Shown: one piece after another, positions 1 to 5,396 of the stretch
How the letters are laid out: each line of letters opens with the position of its first letter
How positions within the stretch are numbered: the first letter of the stretch is position 1
Assembly: GCA_000436075.1 (NCBI GenBank)
Contig: FR884604.1
Location: forward strand, 25,958-31,353
Source: Eggerthella sp. CAG:209
GTDB lineage: Bacteria; Actinomycetota; Coriobacteriia; Coriobacteriales; Eggerthellaceae
Direction of reading: 5' to 3'
DNA length: 5,396 nucleotides
Position numbers and translations under genes: made by a program
The notes under the pieces: generated by a model
Database searches by the model: none
What the model was told of the DNA's origin: nothing
What the model saw: the letters and a program-made list of their open reading frames with translations, nothing else

Positions 1-129
1 GAAACGCCCCTCCGCTCACGCGCAAATTCAGTACGCTCGCATGCGAATGGGGTGCCACACCTGAATTGCAGGGGCGCTCCCCGCAGAAGCGCCCATAAGA
101 CAAAAGCCAAAAACAAAATTTCAGTTCGA

Positions 130-273
130 TTTGCAAGAAAATTGCGATTGGGAATCCCTCGACAAATTGCACTTAGCGCAAAACGGCGATTTTAGCCCTC
201 AAACGAGGGGATTTGCCCGAAAAACCCCAAGCTTACGAGCCCCAATCGTCCGCAATCGCAATTTTCTTGCAAA
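130..273. repeat. 144-bp element with 21-bp perfect terminal inverted repeats
   Basis: The 21 bases at 130-150 are the exact reverse complement of 253-273 (arms begin TTTGCAAGAAAA and end TTTTCTTGCAAA). A second nested pairing joins 153-161 to 204-213 (AATCCCTCG with CGAGGGGATT, one bulged G). The CCCAATCG at 241-248 repeats part of the right arm and could pair alternatively with the inner end of the left arm, around 145-152. The layout suits either a miniature mobile element or palindromic intergenic repeat, or a structured RNA. No clear target-site duplication flanks it: the left side ends TTCGA and the right side begins CTCGC. No coding sequence is credible inside it. The inverted repeat is directly visible; its nature is inferred. 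Confidence 0.7.
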
Positions 274-431
274 CTCGCGCGAAAAGTTGTTGCGGCAGCG
301 GGACAGAAAGCTAATCCGCGGGCAAATTGAGACAACAAGCCAAAGCTACAACCGAAAATCGGCTGCTCATGGGCGAATAGCAGCAATCTGTGCACAAAAC
401 AGAGCATATGACCCGTATCATGGGAATGATG

Positions 432-437
432 AAAGGA
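432..437 (+). promoter_or_regulatory. Ribosome binding site deciding the hydrolase start
   Basis: AAAGGA lies six bases before the ATG at 444. None of the upstream in-frame candidates (GTG 390, ATG 408, 420, 426 and 429) has a comparable Shine-Dalgarno match, so this site supports 444 as the start. Confidence 0.65.
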
Positions 438-443
438 ATCCCC

Positions 444-1550
444 ATGCCTCAGCGCCCAGCACAACCCATCCCCACGATTCAGCCAACCACGAAAGCCGAT
501 ACCTTTAGCAGTTCAACCGCAGACAAAAGCGGTTTTGACGATATGCTCGGTGATGTAACGTACGAAATGGTTTCGCTGGAAGAACCGGTGCCCGGGCTTT
601 TGCATGCAGTCTTCGACGTTAAGAATTTCTACTTCGCTGATCGCATTGATCGGTATCTGCTTTTCGAGCGTGGCAAACAGGGCTTGTTCATTGACCTCGG
701 CCACCCCCAACTCACTGGAGCAGAGCACCTTGATGCCATGCTCCAAAGAGCTGAAGTGCCCTGGAGCAATACCGATGTTGCTATAACCCATTTTCACGCC
801 GACCACGTTGGCAACCTCCCCTATTTTTTGAGTCAAGGGGGACGCACGGTATACCATGGCACCTTGCCGCAGGTAAACGAAGAATTTTGCCGCGATTACG
901 CACGCGTGATCGGGTGGCCTGACGCGCTGGATACTTGCTGGGAGGAATTTCGCGACACACTGCTGTACATCATGCAGGTGCAACAACCTTCCGCGCCCCA
1001 CGCGACCATCCTTCACGATGGCGATACCATTTCGGTTGGCGATTGGGCTATTTCCACAATCGAAACACCTGGCCACGCGCCTGAGCACCTGTGCTTTGGC
1101 GATGCACGAAAAAAGATATTGTTCAGCGGCGACCACGTGGTAGACGCCGCGCCCTCCCTTGTTCAGTTCGGACGCAACGACCATCTGCTCGACCATTTCC
1201 TGAACACATTCCCCCGCCTCAAAGCGATGGACTTCGAAACGGTATTCATGTCCCACCATGAACCGCTCTACGGGGCAGATCATATCGATGCGTTCTACGA
1301 ATACATGATTGGCAAATTCAAAAAGCCGCTGGCAAAGCGAATAGAAATCATAAATCAGCTAGAAACCGCAACAGCGAAAGAAGTCGCCGCCTCCGCGCAG
1401 CGTTCCCATGGGGCGTTCGACGAGCTGGAGTTCGGCATGCGCGTACGGCGCATTGCCATGACGTTTTCGTATTTGGAGTACCTTGCCGATAAAGGCCAGA
1501 TAAATCGAGAAGAAGACGCGCAAAGCGTTTTCCATTACTCGCTGATTTAG
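444..1550 (+). CDS. MBL-fold metallo-hydrolase with C-terminal winged-helix-like segment
   Basis: This is a 368-residue, probably cytoplasmic enzyme of the metallo-beta-lactamase superfamily. The signature H-x-H-x-D-H is present as HFHADH (H116, H118, D120, H121). Further metal ligands are H211 in ETPGHAPEH, D230 in FSGDH and H271 or H272 in MSHHEP, so the two-metal site looks complete and active. After the catalytic domain, residues of about 285-368 resemble the winged-helix tail of LACTB2-like and glyoxalase II-like members, ending in a pattern like YLEYLADKGQI. The substrate cannot be read from the sequence; thioesters, lactones or phosphodiesters are all possible in this superfamily. The N-terminal 35 or so residues are polar, Pro/Thr/Ser-rich and probably disordered. 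The start at 444 is chosen for its Shine-Dalgarno site; the frame is open back to a GTG at 390, which would add 18 residues. The gene appears monocistronic, and no clear terminator follows. Confidence 0.9.
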   Translation: MPQRPAQPIPTIQPTTKADTFSSSTADKSGFDDMLGDVTYEMVSLEEPVPGLLHAVFDVKNFYFADRIDRYLLFERGKQGLFIDLGHPQLTGAEHLDAMLQRAEVPWSNTDVAITHFHADHVGNLPYFLSQGGRTVYHGTLPQVNEEFCRDYARVIGWPDALDTCWEEFRDTLLYIMQVQQPSAPHATILHDGDTISVGDWAISTIETPGHAPEHLCFGDARKKILFSGDHVVDAAPSLVQFGRNDHLLDHFLNTFPRLKAMDFETVFMSHHEPLYGADHIDAFYEYMIGKFKKPLAKRIEIINQLETATAKEVAASAQRSHGAFDELEFGMRVRRIAMTFSYLEYLADKGQINREEDAQSVFHYSLI

Positions 1551-1688
1551 CACCCACAGCCTACCTGAAGCACTTCGCGCTGGAGCTGCCTTTCTCATGC
1601 AAGCAGTCGTACCTGCCTAGAACCGCCAACCTTCATCTCTGTTAACACTAGCAAACTTTTTCAACCAGCCAATGTTTGCAGTGGTAAA

Positions 1689-1703
1689 CTTTAAATGTTA
1701 AAG
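1689..1703. promoter_or_regulatory. AT-rich dyad, candidate operator
   Basis: CTTTAA-ATG-TTAAAG is a perfect 6-bp inverted repeat with a 3-base spacer in the short gap before the DUF6110-ATPase operon. It overlaps the most AT-rich stretch, where weak -10-like hexamers occur (TAAACT 1685-1690, TTAAAT 1691-1696); neither has a well-spaced -35. A regulator site for a metal operon is plausible, but no known box is matched with confidence. Confidence 0.35.
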
Positions 1704-1721
1704 GTGGTGAATTTTCACCAC
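1704..1721. promoter_or_regulatory. 18-bp palindrome, candidate operator or leader hairpin
   Basis: GTGGTGAA-TT-TTCACCAC is a perfect 8-bp inverted repeat. It abuts the preceding dyad and lies 13 bases before the Shine-Dalgarno site. With only two central bases, it suits a dimeric repressor site better than an RNA hairpin. Its position near the likely transcription start would allow repression. No regulator gene is in the window. Confidence 0.45.
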
Positions 1722-1734
1722 GCAAAGCAGTTCT

Positions 1735-1741
1735 AAGGAGG
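1735..1741 (+). promoter_or_regulatory. Consensus ribosome binding site
   Basis: AAGGAGG is a full-strength Shine-Dalgarno match, five bases before the ATG at 1747. It fixes the start of the small protein and implies strong translation of the first gene of the operon. Confidence 0.85.
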
Positions 1742-1746
1742 ACGCA

Positions 1747-2013
1747 ATGAACCATGGAATTCTCGTGGGAGCAGGCTTTTTACTGGGAACCCTCGGCGTT
1801 AAGGCGCTGAAAAGCGAGCCGGTACGCAAGGCGGCTGTAGCAACTGTCGCTCAGGGCTTGAAGGTCAAGGAAGAGGCTGAATCCATCGTAGACGAAGCAA
1901 AGGCAGAACTCGACGATATCCTCGCCGAGGCCGGCTACGACAAGGGCGCAGAAGAAACTGAGGAAGAGGCAGCCAAGGAACTCGCCGAAGCCCAGGAAGC
2001 AGAAGGCAAGTAA
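1747..2013 (+). CDS. Small membrane-anchored acidic protein, DUF6110-like
   Basis: This 88-residue protein has a short N-terminal hydrophobic, glycine-rich segment (residues 4-18, GILVGAGFLLGTLGV) followed by KALKSEPVRKAA. An amphipathic, probably helical region comes next, then a strongly acidic Glu/Ala-rich tail (about residues 42-88). There are no cysteines or histidines apart from H3, so it is not a thiol metal carrier; the acidic tail could bind cations weakly or engage the ATPase. The N-terminal pattern with GT.GVKAL matches what I recall of the DUF6110 family, which is found beside heavy-metal P-type ATPases in anaerobes. It lies five bases upstream of the ATPase gene and is surely co-transcribed with it. 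A role as accessory subunit, membrane scaffold or regulator of the pump is inferred; no function is established. The start is secure because of the consensus ribosome binding site. Confidence 0.8.
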   Translation: MNHGILVGAGFLLGTLGVKALKSEPVRKAAVATVAQGLKVKEEAESIVDEAKAELDDILAEAGYDKGAEETEEEAAKELAEAQEAEGK

Positions 2014-2018
2014 TAGCC

Positions 2019-4133
2019 ATGCGTTTCGCGATCAAACACGAGATCCCCGGAAGGATCCGATTCGATCTTCAGGGGAAAATCCCTGAGCATGATGCGATCG
2101 CGCTCGAGGAAACGTTTTTGGCGCTCCCCTGCGTAACCAAATGCGTTGCCTATCCAAAGGCAGGCTCACTTTCCATAACTTTCGAAGGAACTGGCAAAGC
2201 CGAGCTCGCCTTGGCGCGCACCACCGTCGTACGTAAACTCAAAGTGCTTACGTACCAGGAGATTAAAGCCTGGGAGCCCGAAAACTCACTGATGCTGGCA
2301 CCGCGTCCGCGTCATCTTTTCACGCAGATTGCCAACATGATCGTGTTCCGCGCCATGCGCCGCTGGTTCCTGCCGGCACCGCTGCGCACCGCATGGGCCA
2401 TCATTTCCGCCATCCCGTTCTGGAAAGCAGCGCTCGATTCTCTGCGTCATGGCCGCCTTGATGTGCCTGTTTTGGACGGCGCCGCCATTGCCATGGGCTT
2501 CATCCAAGGTAAGCCCGCAACCGCAGGCAGCACCATCTTCCTTCTGAAGGTGGGCGAAATCCTGGAAGATTACACCCAGCGCCGCAGCGAAAGCAGCCTG
2601 GTGCGATCGCTGTTCGACATCCCCAGCACCGCCACCGTGGTGGAAGGCGATGTTGAACGCGAGGTTGCCATTGGCGAGCTGAAGCACGGCGACACCGTGG
2701 TAGTGCGCCTTGGTTGCCAGATTCCCGCCGACGGCGAGGTCATTTCAGGCGAAGCAGGCGTAAACCAAAGCTCGCTTACTGGCGAACCGCTGGCAATCGT
2801 GCGCAAAACGGGCGACACCGTATACGCCGGCACCACCGTGGAAGAAGGCGAAATCTTCATACGCATTTCCGGCAGCCCCGAGGAAAGCAAGCTACGCTCC
2901 ATCGTTTCGATGGTGGAACAGTCCGAAGCGCTGAAATCGTCCGACCAGAAGCACATCGAAGCCATGGCCGACAAGCTGGTGCCGTGGAACTTCCTTCTGG
3001 CGGGCATCGTGGCGCTTACCACGCGCAACCTCACCAAAACGGCCGCCGCGCTGATGGTGGATTACTCCTGCGCGCTGCGCCTTTCCGGCAGCATCGCCGT
3101 TATGGCGGCGCAAAGCGAAAGCGCCAAGCGCGGCTTCACGGTGAAGGGCTCGCGCTACTTCAAGCACATGGCCGAAGCCGACGTTATCGTGTTCGACAAA
3201 ACGGGCACGCTTACCCAGGCAACACCTTCGGTGCGCGAGGTAGCCAGCTACAACGAAATGCCCGCTGAAGAGGTGCTTCGCCTGGCTGCCTGCTTGGAGG
3301 AGCACTTCCCCCACCCCGTTGCGCGCGCCGTGGTGAACGAAGCCATGAAGCGCGGGCTGGAGCACCGCGAGCGCCACGCTGAAGTGGAGTACGTAGTTGC
3401 CCACGGCATTGCCTCCAGCATCAACGGCAAGCGCTGCGTGATCGGTTCCGAGCACTTCGTGGTGGAAGACGAACATGTGCCCATTGCTCCTGCCGAGCTT
3501 GAGGCCATCCATGAGAAGGCCTGTGGCACTTCGCCTTTGTTCCTGGCAGTGGACAACGTTTTGTGGGGCGTTCTGTACATCGAGGACCCGCTGAAAGAAA
3601 ACGTTGCCGAAGTGGTGGAAGAGCTCAAACAGGTCGGCTTCAAGCGCGTGATAATGCTTACCGGCGACAACGAGCGTTCTGCCCGCCGCATTGCCGCGAA
3701 AACCGGCATCTCCGAATTCAAGGCCGATCTTTTGCCCGAACACAAGCACGAGATCGTGGAACAGCTGCAAGCCGAAGGCCACCGCGTGGTTATGGTGGGC
3801 GACGGCGTAAACGATTCGCCCGCCCTGGCAGCTGCGCATGTGAGCATCGCCATGAGCTCGGGCAGCGCCGTTGCGCGTGAAGCGGCCGACATCTCGCTGG
3901 TATCCGATGATTTGCATTCGCTGGTTGAACTGCGCAAACTTTCTTGCATCCTGGAAAAGCGCATGGCCCAGGGCTATCGCTTCACCATCGGGTTCAACAC
4001 GCTGCTGTTGGCGTTGGGCATCGGCGGCATCATCACGCCGCAAGCATCTTCACTGCTGCACAACTCCGCAACCGTGGGCATTTCTGCCTACAACGCCCGC
4101 GCCTTCCTACCTGAATCCGCGGAAAAGGAATAG
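2019..4133 (+). CDS. Heavy-metal-type (P1B-like) P-type ATPase with atypical metal site
   Basis: This 704-residue membrane pump couples ATP hydrolysis to metal-ion movement. An HMA-like N-terminal domain (about 1-80, beginning HEIPGRIRF) lacks the GMxCxxC ligands. Membrane segments lie near 115-137, 149-180, 320-336, 340-364, 653-671 and 672-696. The catalytic motifs are intact: actuator SLTGE (T254-E256), phosphorylation site DKTGT (D393), HP locus EEHFPHP (H432-P433), MLTGDN (549-551) and GDGVND (594-599). Where P1B pumps carry CPC, this one has D348-Y-S-C351, followed by ALRLSGS rather than the usual AL...TP. As I recall, relatives in Clostridia share D-[FY]-S-C-A-L, so this looks like a subfamily rather than damage. 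The cargo is unknown; copper by the classical rule is not supported, and Mn, Fe, Zn or another ion is possible. It is the second gene of an operon with the DUF6110-like protein, five bases apart with no strong Shine-Dalgarno of its own, so translational coupling is likely. A terminator follows. Confidence 0.93.
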   Translation: MRFAIKHEIPGRIRFDLQGKIPEHDAIALEETFLALPCVTKCVAYPKAGSLSITFEGTGKAELALARTTVVRKLKVLTYQEIKAWEPENSLMLAPRPRHLFTQIANMIVFRAMRRWFLPAPLRTAWAIISAIPFWKAALDSLRHGRLDVPVLDGAAIAMGFIQGKPATAGSTIFLLKVGEILEDYTQRRSESSLVRSLFDIPSTATVVEGDVEREVAIGELKHGDTVVVRLGCQIPADGEVISGEAGVNQSSLTGEPLAIVRKTGDTVYAGTTVEEGEIFIRISGSPEESKLRSIVSMVEQSEALKSSDQKHIEAMADKLVPWNFLLAGIVALTTRNLTKTAAALMVDYSCALRLSGSIAVMAAQSESAKRGFTVKGSRYFKHMAEADVIVFDKTGTLTQATPSVREVASYNEMPAEEVLRLAACLEEHFPHPVARAVVNEAMKRGLEHRERHAEVEYVVAHGIASSINGKRCVIGSEHFVVEDEHVPIAPAELEAIHEKACGTSPLFLAVDNVLWGVLYIEDPLKENVAEVVEELKQVGFKRVIMLTGDNERSARRIAAKTGISEFKADLLPEHKHEIVEQLQAEGHRVVMVGDGVNDSPALAAAHVSIAMSSGSAVAREAADISLVSDDLHSLVELRKLSCILEKRMAQGYRFTIGFNTLLLALGIGGIITPQASSLLHNSATVGISAYNARAFLPESAEKE

Positions 4134-4157
4134 CGGCCGTTCGCAGGATGGGCGTCT

Positions 4158-4200
4158 AAAAAGGGGAACCGCAGTTTACCTGCGATTCCCCTTTTTCTTT
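4158..4200. terminator. Bidirectional intrinsic terminator
   Basis: AAAAAGGGGAA-C-CGCAG (4158-4174) pairs with CTGCG-A-TTCCCCTTTTT (4180-4196) around a five-base loop (TTTAC), with a single C/A mismatch. The stem is 16 paired bases plus that mismatch and is followed by CTTT. It lies 24 bases after the ATPase stop. On the minus strand the A-run reads as a T-tract immediately after the lipoprotein stop at 4200-4202, so both convergent genes probably use it. Confidence 0.88.
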
Positions 4201-4688
4201 TATTGGCTTTTCACCAGGTTGCTTGGATGCAAAACGGTTTCTTCGCTGCCGGGAGGCAGGAACGTTATAACGACCCCATCCCCCACGGCAAATCCTGCCT
4301 CGTTCCCAGCGGAAACCAGAATCGGGCTGTTCAAATACTGGGCGTAATCGTTGTCGCTGTCGACGGATACGGCAACGGCGCCGCTTTCCTCGTCACACGC
4401 AACCACCTGGCCACTCACCTCCCATTGATGAGACATCAAGCCTCCGCTCATTCCTTCTGGGGTTCCCTTCCGCTCGGACAAAGCCTTTGAATTCAGTACG
4501 GGAAGATGGTCTTGAGGGGTATCGTTTACTTTCATTTCGCTCATTTCTTCCTCGCACTCACTGGAACTAACATCGGCTTCCTTCCAATTGCAAGACGTCA
4601 GAAAGGCGAACGACAGCAAAACAGCCAACGTTAAAGCAGGCAAGCAAATCCGCAAACTGAGTGTCCTATCTGCTAAACGCAACGCCAT
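4200..4688 (-). CDS. Putative secreted lipoprotein of unknown function
   Basis: This is a 162-residue protein with a lipoprotein signal peptide. Arg-containing n-region MALRLADRTLSLR is followed by hydrophobic core LPALTLAVLLSFAFL (16-30) and lipobox LTSC, with C33 as the predicted lipidated residue. The mature part of about 130 residues starts with an acidic, Ser/Glu-rich linker (about 35-80). A compact beta-rich domain follows (about 88-160, WEVSGQVVACDEESGAVAV ... FAVGDGVVITF), reminiscent of small OB-like or DUF3221-like lipoprotein domains; that resemblance is weak. I do not recognise the family. The frame stays open upstream to an ATG at 4844, but that would bury the signal peptide about 50 residues inside and has no ribosome binding site. 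The start at 4688 gives a proper signal peptide. No good Shine-Dalgarno precedes it, which may mean a leaderless message. The gene converges on the ATPase operon and shares its terminator. Confidence 0.75.
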   Translation of the reverse strand: MALRLADRTLSLRICLPALTLAVLLSFAFLTSCNWKEADVSSSECEEEMSEMKVNDTPQDHLPVLNSKALSERKGTPEGMSGGLMSHQWEVSGQVVACDEESGAVAVSVDSDNDYAQYLNSPILVSAGNEAGFAVGDGVVITFLPPGSEETVLHPSNLVKSQ

Positions 4689-4695
4689 ATGTGTC

Positions 4696-4724
4696 AGTGT
4701 ACCTAGTGTAGTAGAAGTTAACAA
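4696..4724 (-). promoter_or_regulatory. Candidate promoter of the lipoprotein gene
   Basis: Reading the minus strand, TTGTTA (4724-4719) and TACACT (4701-4696) are separated by 17 bases, each matching the sigma-70-type consensus at four of six positions. The -10 ends seven bases before the ATG at 4688, so transcription would begin at or next to the start codon. A second TACACT lies at 4710-4705. Confidence 0.35.
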
Positions 4725-5053
4725 AGCGACCCTGATCCCATCCATCAGCAACAAACAGTGTATAGATGTTTTCGCCTGCTCCACTTGAAGGACGAAGGAT
4801 CGAATAGCCTTCAACCGCCATAGCATGGCCCGACCTAGAGCCATTAATATTTATACCCGCACAGAAAATGCTTAAACCTCCCCTATCAACAACAGTCTTA
4901 AAGAAGTTCCGGTGGGATTTGCGCTATTTGAATAACGGACAGTCGAGCCTTTATTCGCGCAATTTAACAGGCAAACGCGCTTAACAGCTATTTATCACCA
5001 CTCTTCATTTTCAGGCCAGAGAAGATCCCCCAACAAGCCATACGAACGGTATT

Positions 5054-5092
5054 CGGCTGTTCTTTATCTTATCCATAGAGAAAGAACAGCCG
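5054..5092. repeat. 12-bp perfect inverted repeat
   Basis: CGGCTGTTCTTT (5054-5065) and AAAGAACAGCCG (5081-5092) are exact reverse complements separated by 15 bases. No T-tract follows on either strand, so a classical terminator is unlikely. It ends 22 bases before the -35 of the radical SAM promoter, a reasonable place for an activator or repressor site. It could also be the end of an unrelated upstream transcript. Confidence 0.75.
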
Positions 5093-5114
5093 TCAAGAAA
5101 GCATGCCAAGCAAT

Positions 5115-5143
5115 TTGACAGCGTACAAGTGTTCGCATATTCT
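5115..5143 (+). promoter_or_regulatory. Promoter of the radical SAM gene
   Basis: A perfect -35 TTGACA (5115-5120) is followed after 17 bases by TATTCT (5138-5143), a four-of-six -10 match. Transcription would begin near 5150, leaving a leader of about 24 bases before the ATG at 5174. Confidence 0.65.
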
Positions 5144-5173
5144 TAGGATCTGAATTAACGAACGGATGTACGT

Positions 5174-5396
5174 ATGGATATTGCAACTAAGCTGGAAATA
5201 CTGGCCGATGCGGCTAAATACGATGTTGCCTGTACTTCTTCAGGCGTTAACCGTTCCGCGAAAAAGGGCGAACTGGGCAACACGATAGACGCCGGCATTT
5301 GCCATAGTTTCACAGCCGATGGGCGCTGTATCACGCTGCTCAAAGTGCTTATGACCAATGCATGCATCTACAACTGCGCCTACTGCGTAAACCGTG
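5174..5396 (+). CDS. Putative DNA modification/repair radical SAM protein (5' part)
   Basis: The first 74 codons are visible; the gene runs off the window. The start MDIATKLEILADAAKYDVAC, the GICHSFTADGRCITLLKVLMTN stretch and the cysteine triad C64-x3-C68-x2-C71 (in CIYNCAYCVNR) match what I recall of the putative DNA modification/repair radical SAM family (TIGR03916). The triad would bind the 4Fe-4S cluster that cleaves S-adenosylmethionine. Members are typically encoded next to a uracil-DNA-glycosylase-like protein (TIGR03915 type), so that partner may lie just downstream of the window. The actual reaction is not established. ATG 5174 is the first possible start in frame because TAA at 5156-5158 closes the frame upstream. 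Its ribosome binding site is weak (GGA at 5164-5166). A consensus-like promoter and an inverted repeat precede it. Confidence 0.85.
   Translation, partial: MDIATKLEILADAAKYDVACTSSGVNRSAKKGELGNTIDAGICHSFTADGRCITLLKVLMTNACIYNCAYCVNR

Larger units (their letters stand above)
1..443. other. Non-coding leader region upstream of the hydrolase gene
   Basis: I find no convincing gene here. The frame ending in TAA at 96-98 is open back to the window edge and could be the tail of an upstream gene, but its roughly 31 residues are not recognisable. A short GC-rich hairpin (GGGCGCT at 72-78 with AGCGCCC at 88-94) lies just before that stop but has no T-tract. A 10-bp palindrome TCGCATGCGA sits at 37-46. 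The main structure is the inverted-repeat element at 130-273, listed separately. A weak hairpin (GCTGCT 362-367 with AGCAGC 379-384) precedes the hydrolase start. I see no well-spaced promoter; TTGAGA at 327-332 lacks a good -10 partner. Open frames on both strands across 131-508 have no ribosome binding site, and their proteins look random. Confidence 0.6.
4689..5173. other. Divergent intergenic region
   Basis: These 485 bases separate the minus-strand lipoprotein gene from the plus-strand radical SAM gene. Besides the two candidate promoters and the 12-bp inverted repeat listed separately, they contain a weaker repeat GAATAA (4930-4935) with TTATTC (4951-4956). I see no credible gene, tRNA or known RNA family. 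The stretch is more AT-rich than the coding regions, and 4725-5050 holds nothing else I can name. Confidence 0.55.

Noticed and set aside
72..94. GC-rich hairpin as a terminator of an upstream gene
   Set aside because: The stem is only seven base pairs and no T-tract follows; the bases after it are A-rich.
131..508. Overlapping open frames on both strands across the inverted-repeat element
   Set aside because: They include the repeat arms, have low-complexity unnatural translations, lack a ribosome binding site, and the plus-strand one runs into the hydrolase gene in another frame.
513..1283. Open frame of 256 codons on the minus strand inside the hydrolase gene
   Set aside because: It is antisense to a well-supported metallo-beta-lactamase-fold gene, has no recognisable domain, and has no sign of its own expression.
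1551..1640. Possible gene remnant after the hydrolase (a frame reading YLKHFALELPF)
   Set aside because: It is too short to identify and lacks a start and ribosome binding site; it is treated as intergenic.
2892..4043. Long open frame (383 codons) on the minus strand inside the ATPase gene
   Set aside because: It lies wholly antisense to a gene with every catalytic motif intact, and its translation is rich in His, Gly, Val and Arg with no recognisable domain. This is expected from the codon bias of the real gene.
4689..4844. Upstream extension of the lipoprotein gene to ATG 4844 or 4745
   Set aside because: It would place the lipoprotein signal peptide far inside the protein, no ribosome binding site precedes these ATGs, and a candidate promoter lies within the extension.
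5043..5055. LexA-like site CGAACGGTATTCG near the DNA-repair-type gene
   Set aside because: The arms are only four bases with spacing one short of the CGAAC-N4-GTTCG pattern, and the right half lacks GTTC. It partly overlaps the better 12-bp dyad.
5155..5367. Minus-strand open frame over the radical SAM start
   Set aside because: It is antisense to a coding region with a recognisable iron-sulfur motif and good promoter, and its translation matches nothing I know.

Overview
The window carries three complete transcription units and the start of a fourth. The proteins most resemble those of anaerobic gut Actinobacteria of the Coriobacteriia (Eggerthellaceae type) or of Firmicutes that share these genes. 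This lineage guess rests on protein style, moderate-to-high GC coding regions and recalled family resemblance; no rRNA or marker gene is present to test it.

Layout. Positions 1-443 hold no convincing gene but contain a 144-bp element bounded by 21-bp perfect inverted repeats (130-150 and 253-273). Positions 444-1550 (+) encode a complete metallo-beta-lactamase-fold hydrolase with an intact two-metal site and a C-terminal winged-helix-like segment. After a 196-bp gap with two abutting dyad-symmetric sites and a very strong ribosome binding site comes a two-gene operon: a small membrane-anchored acidic protein of DUF6110 type (1747-2013), then a 704-residue P1B-like heavy-metal P-type ATPase (2019-4133). 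The operon ends in a strong hairpin terminator (4158-4200) whose A/T flanks let it work in both directions. It therefore also serves the convergent minus-strand lipoprotein gene (4200-4688), which may be leaderless. A 485-bp divergent intergenic region follows, with a 12-bp perfect inverted repeat and a good sigma-70-type promoter. That promoter reads into the first 74 codons of a radical SAM protein of the putative DNA modification/repair type, cut by the window end.

How the parts fit together. The DUF6110-type gene and the ATPase are almost certainly co-expressed and are the most interesting part. The ATPase has every catalytic P-type motif, but its membrane metal site reads D-Y-S-C instead of C-P-C, the proline usually found just after it is also missing, and its N-terminal HMA-like domain lacks the CxxC metal ligands. 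Its substrate therefore cannot be assigned by the usual rules, and the small partner protein has no known function. The hydrolase, lipoprotein and radical SAM genes look like independent neighbours. I see no CRISPR array, tRNA, rRNA, transposase or prophage gene.
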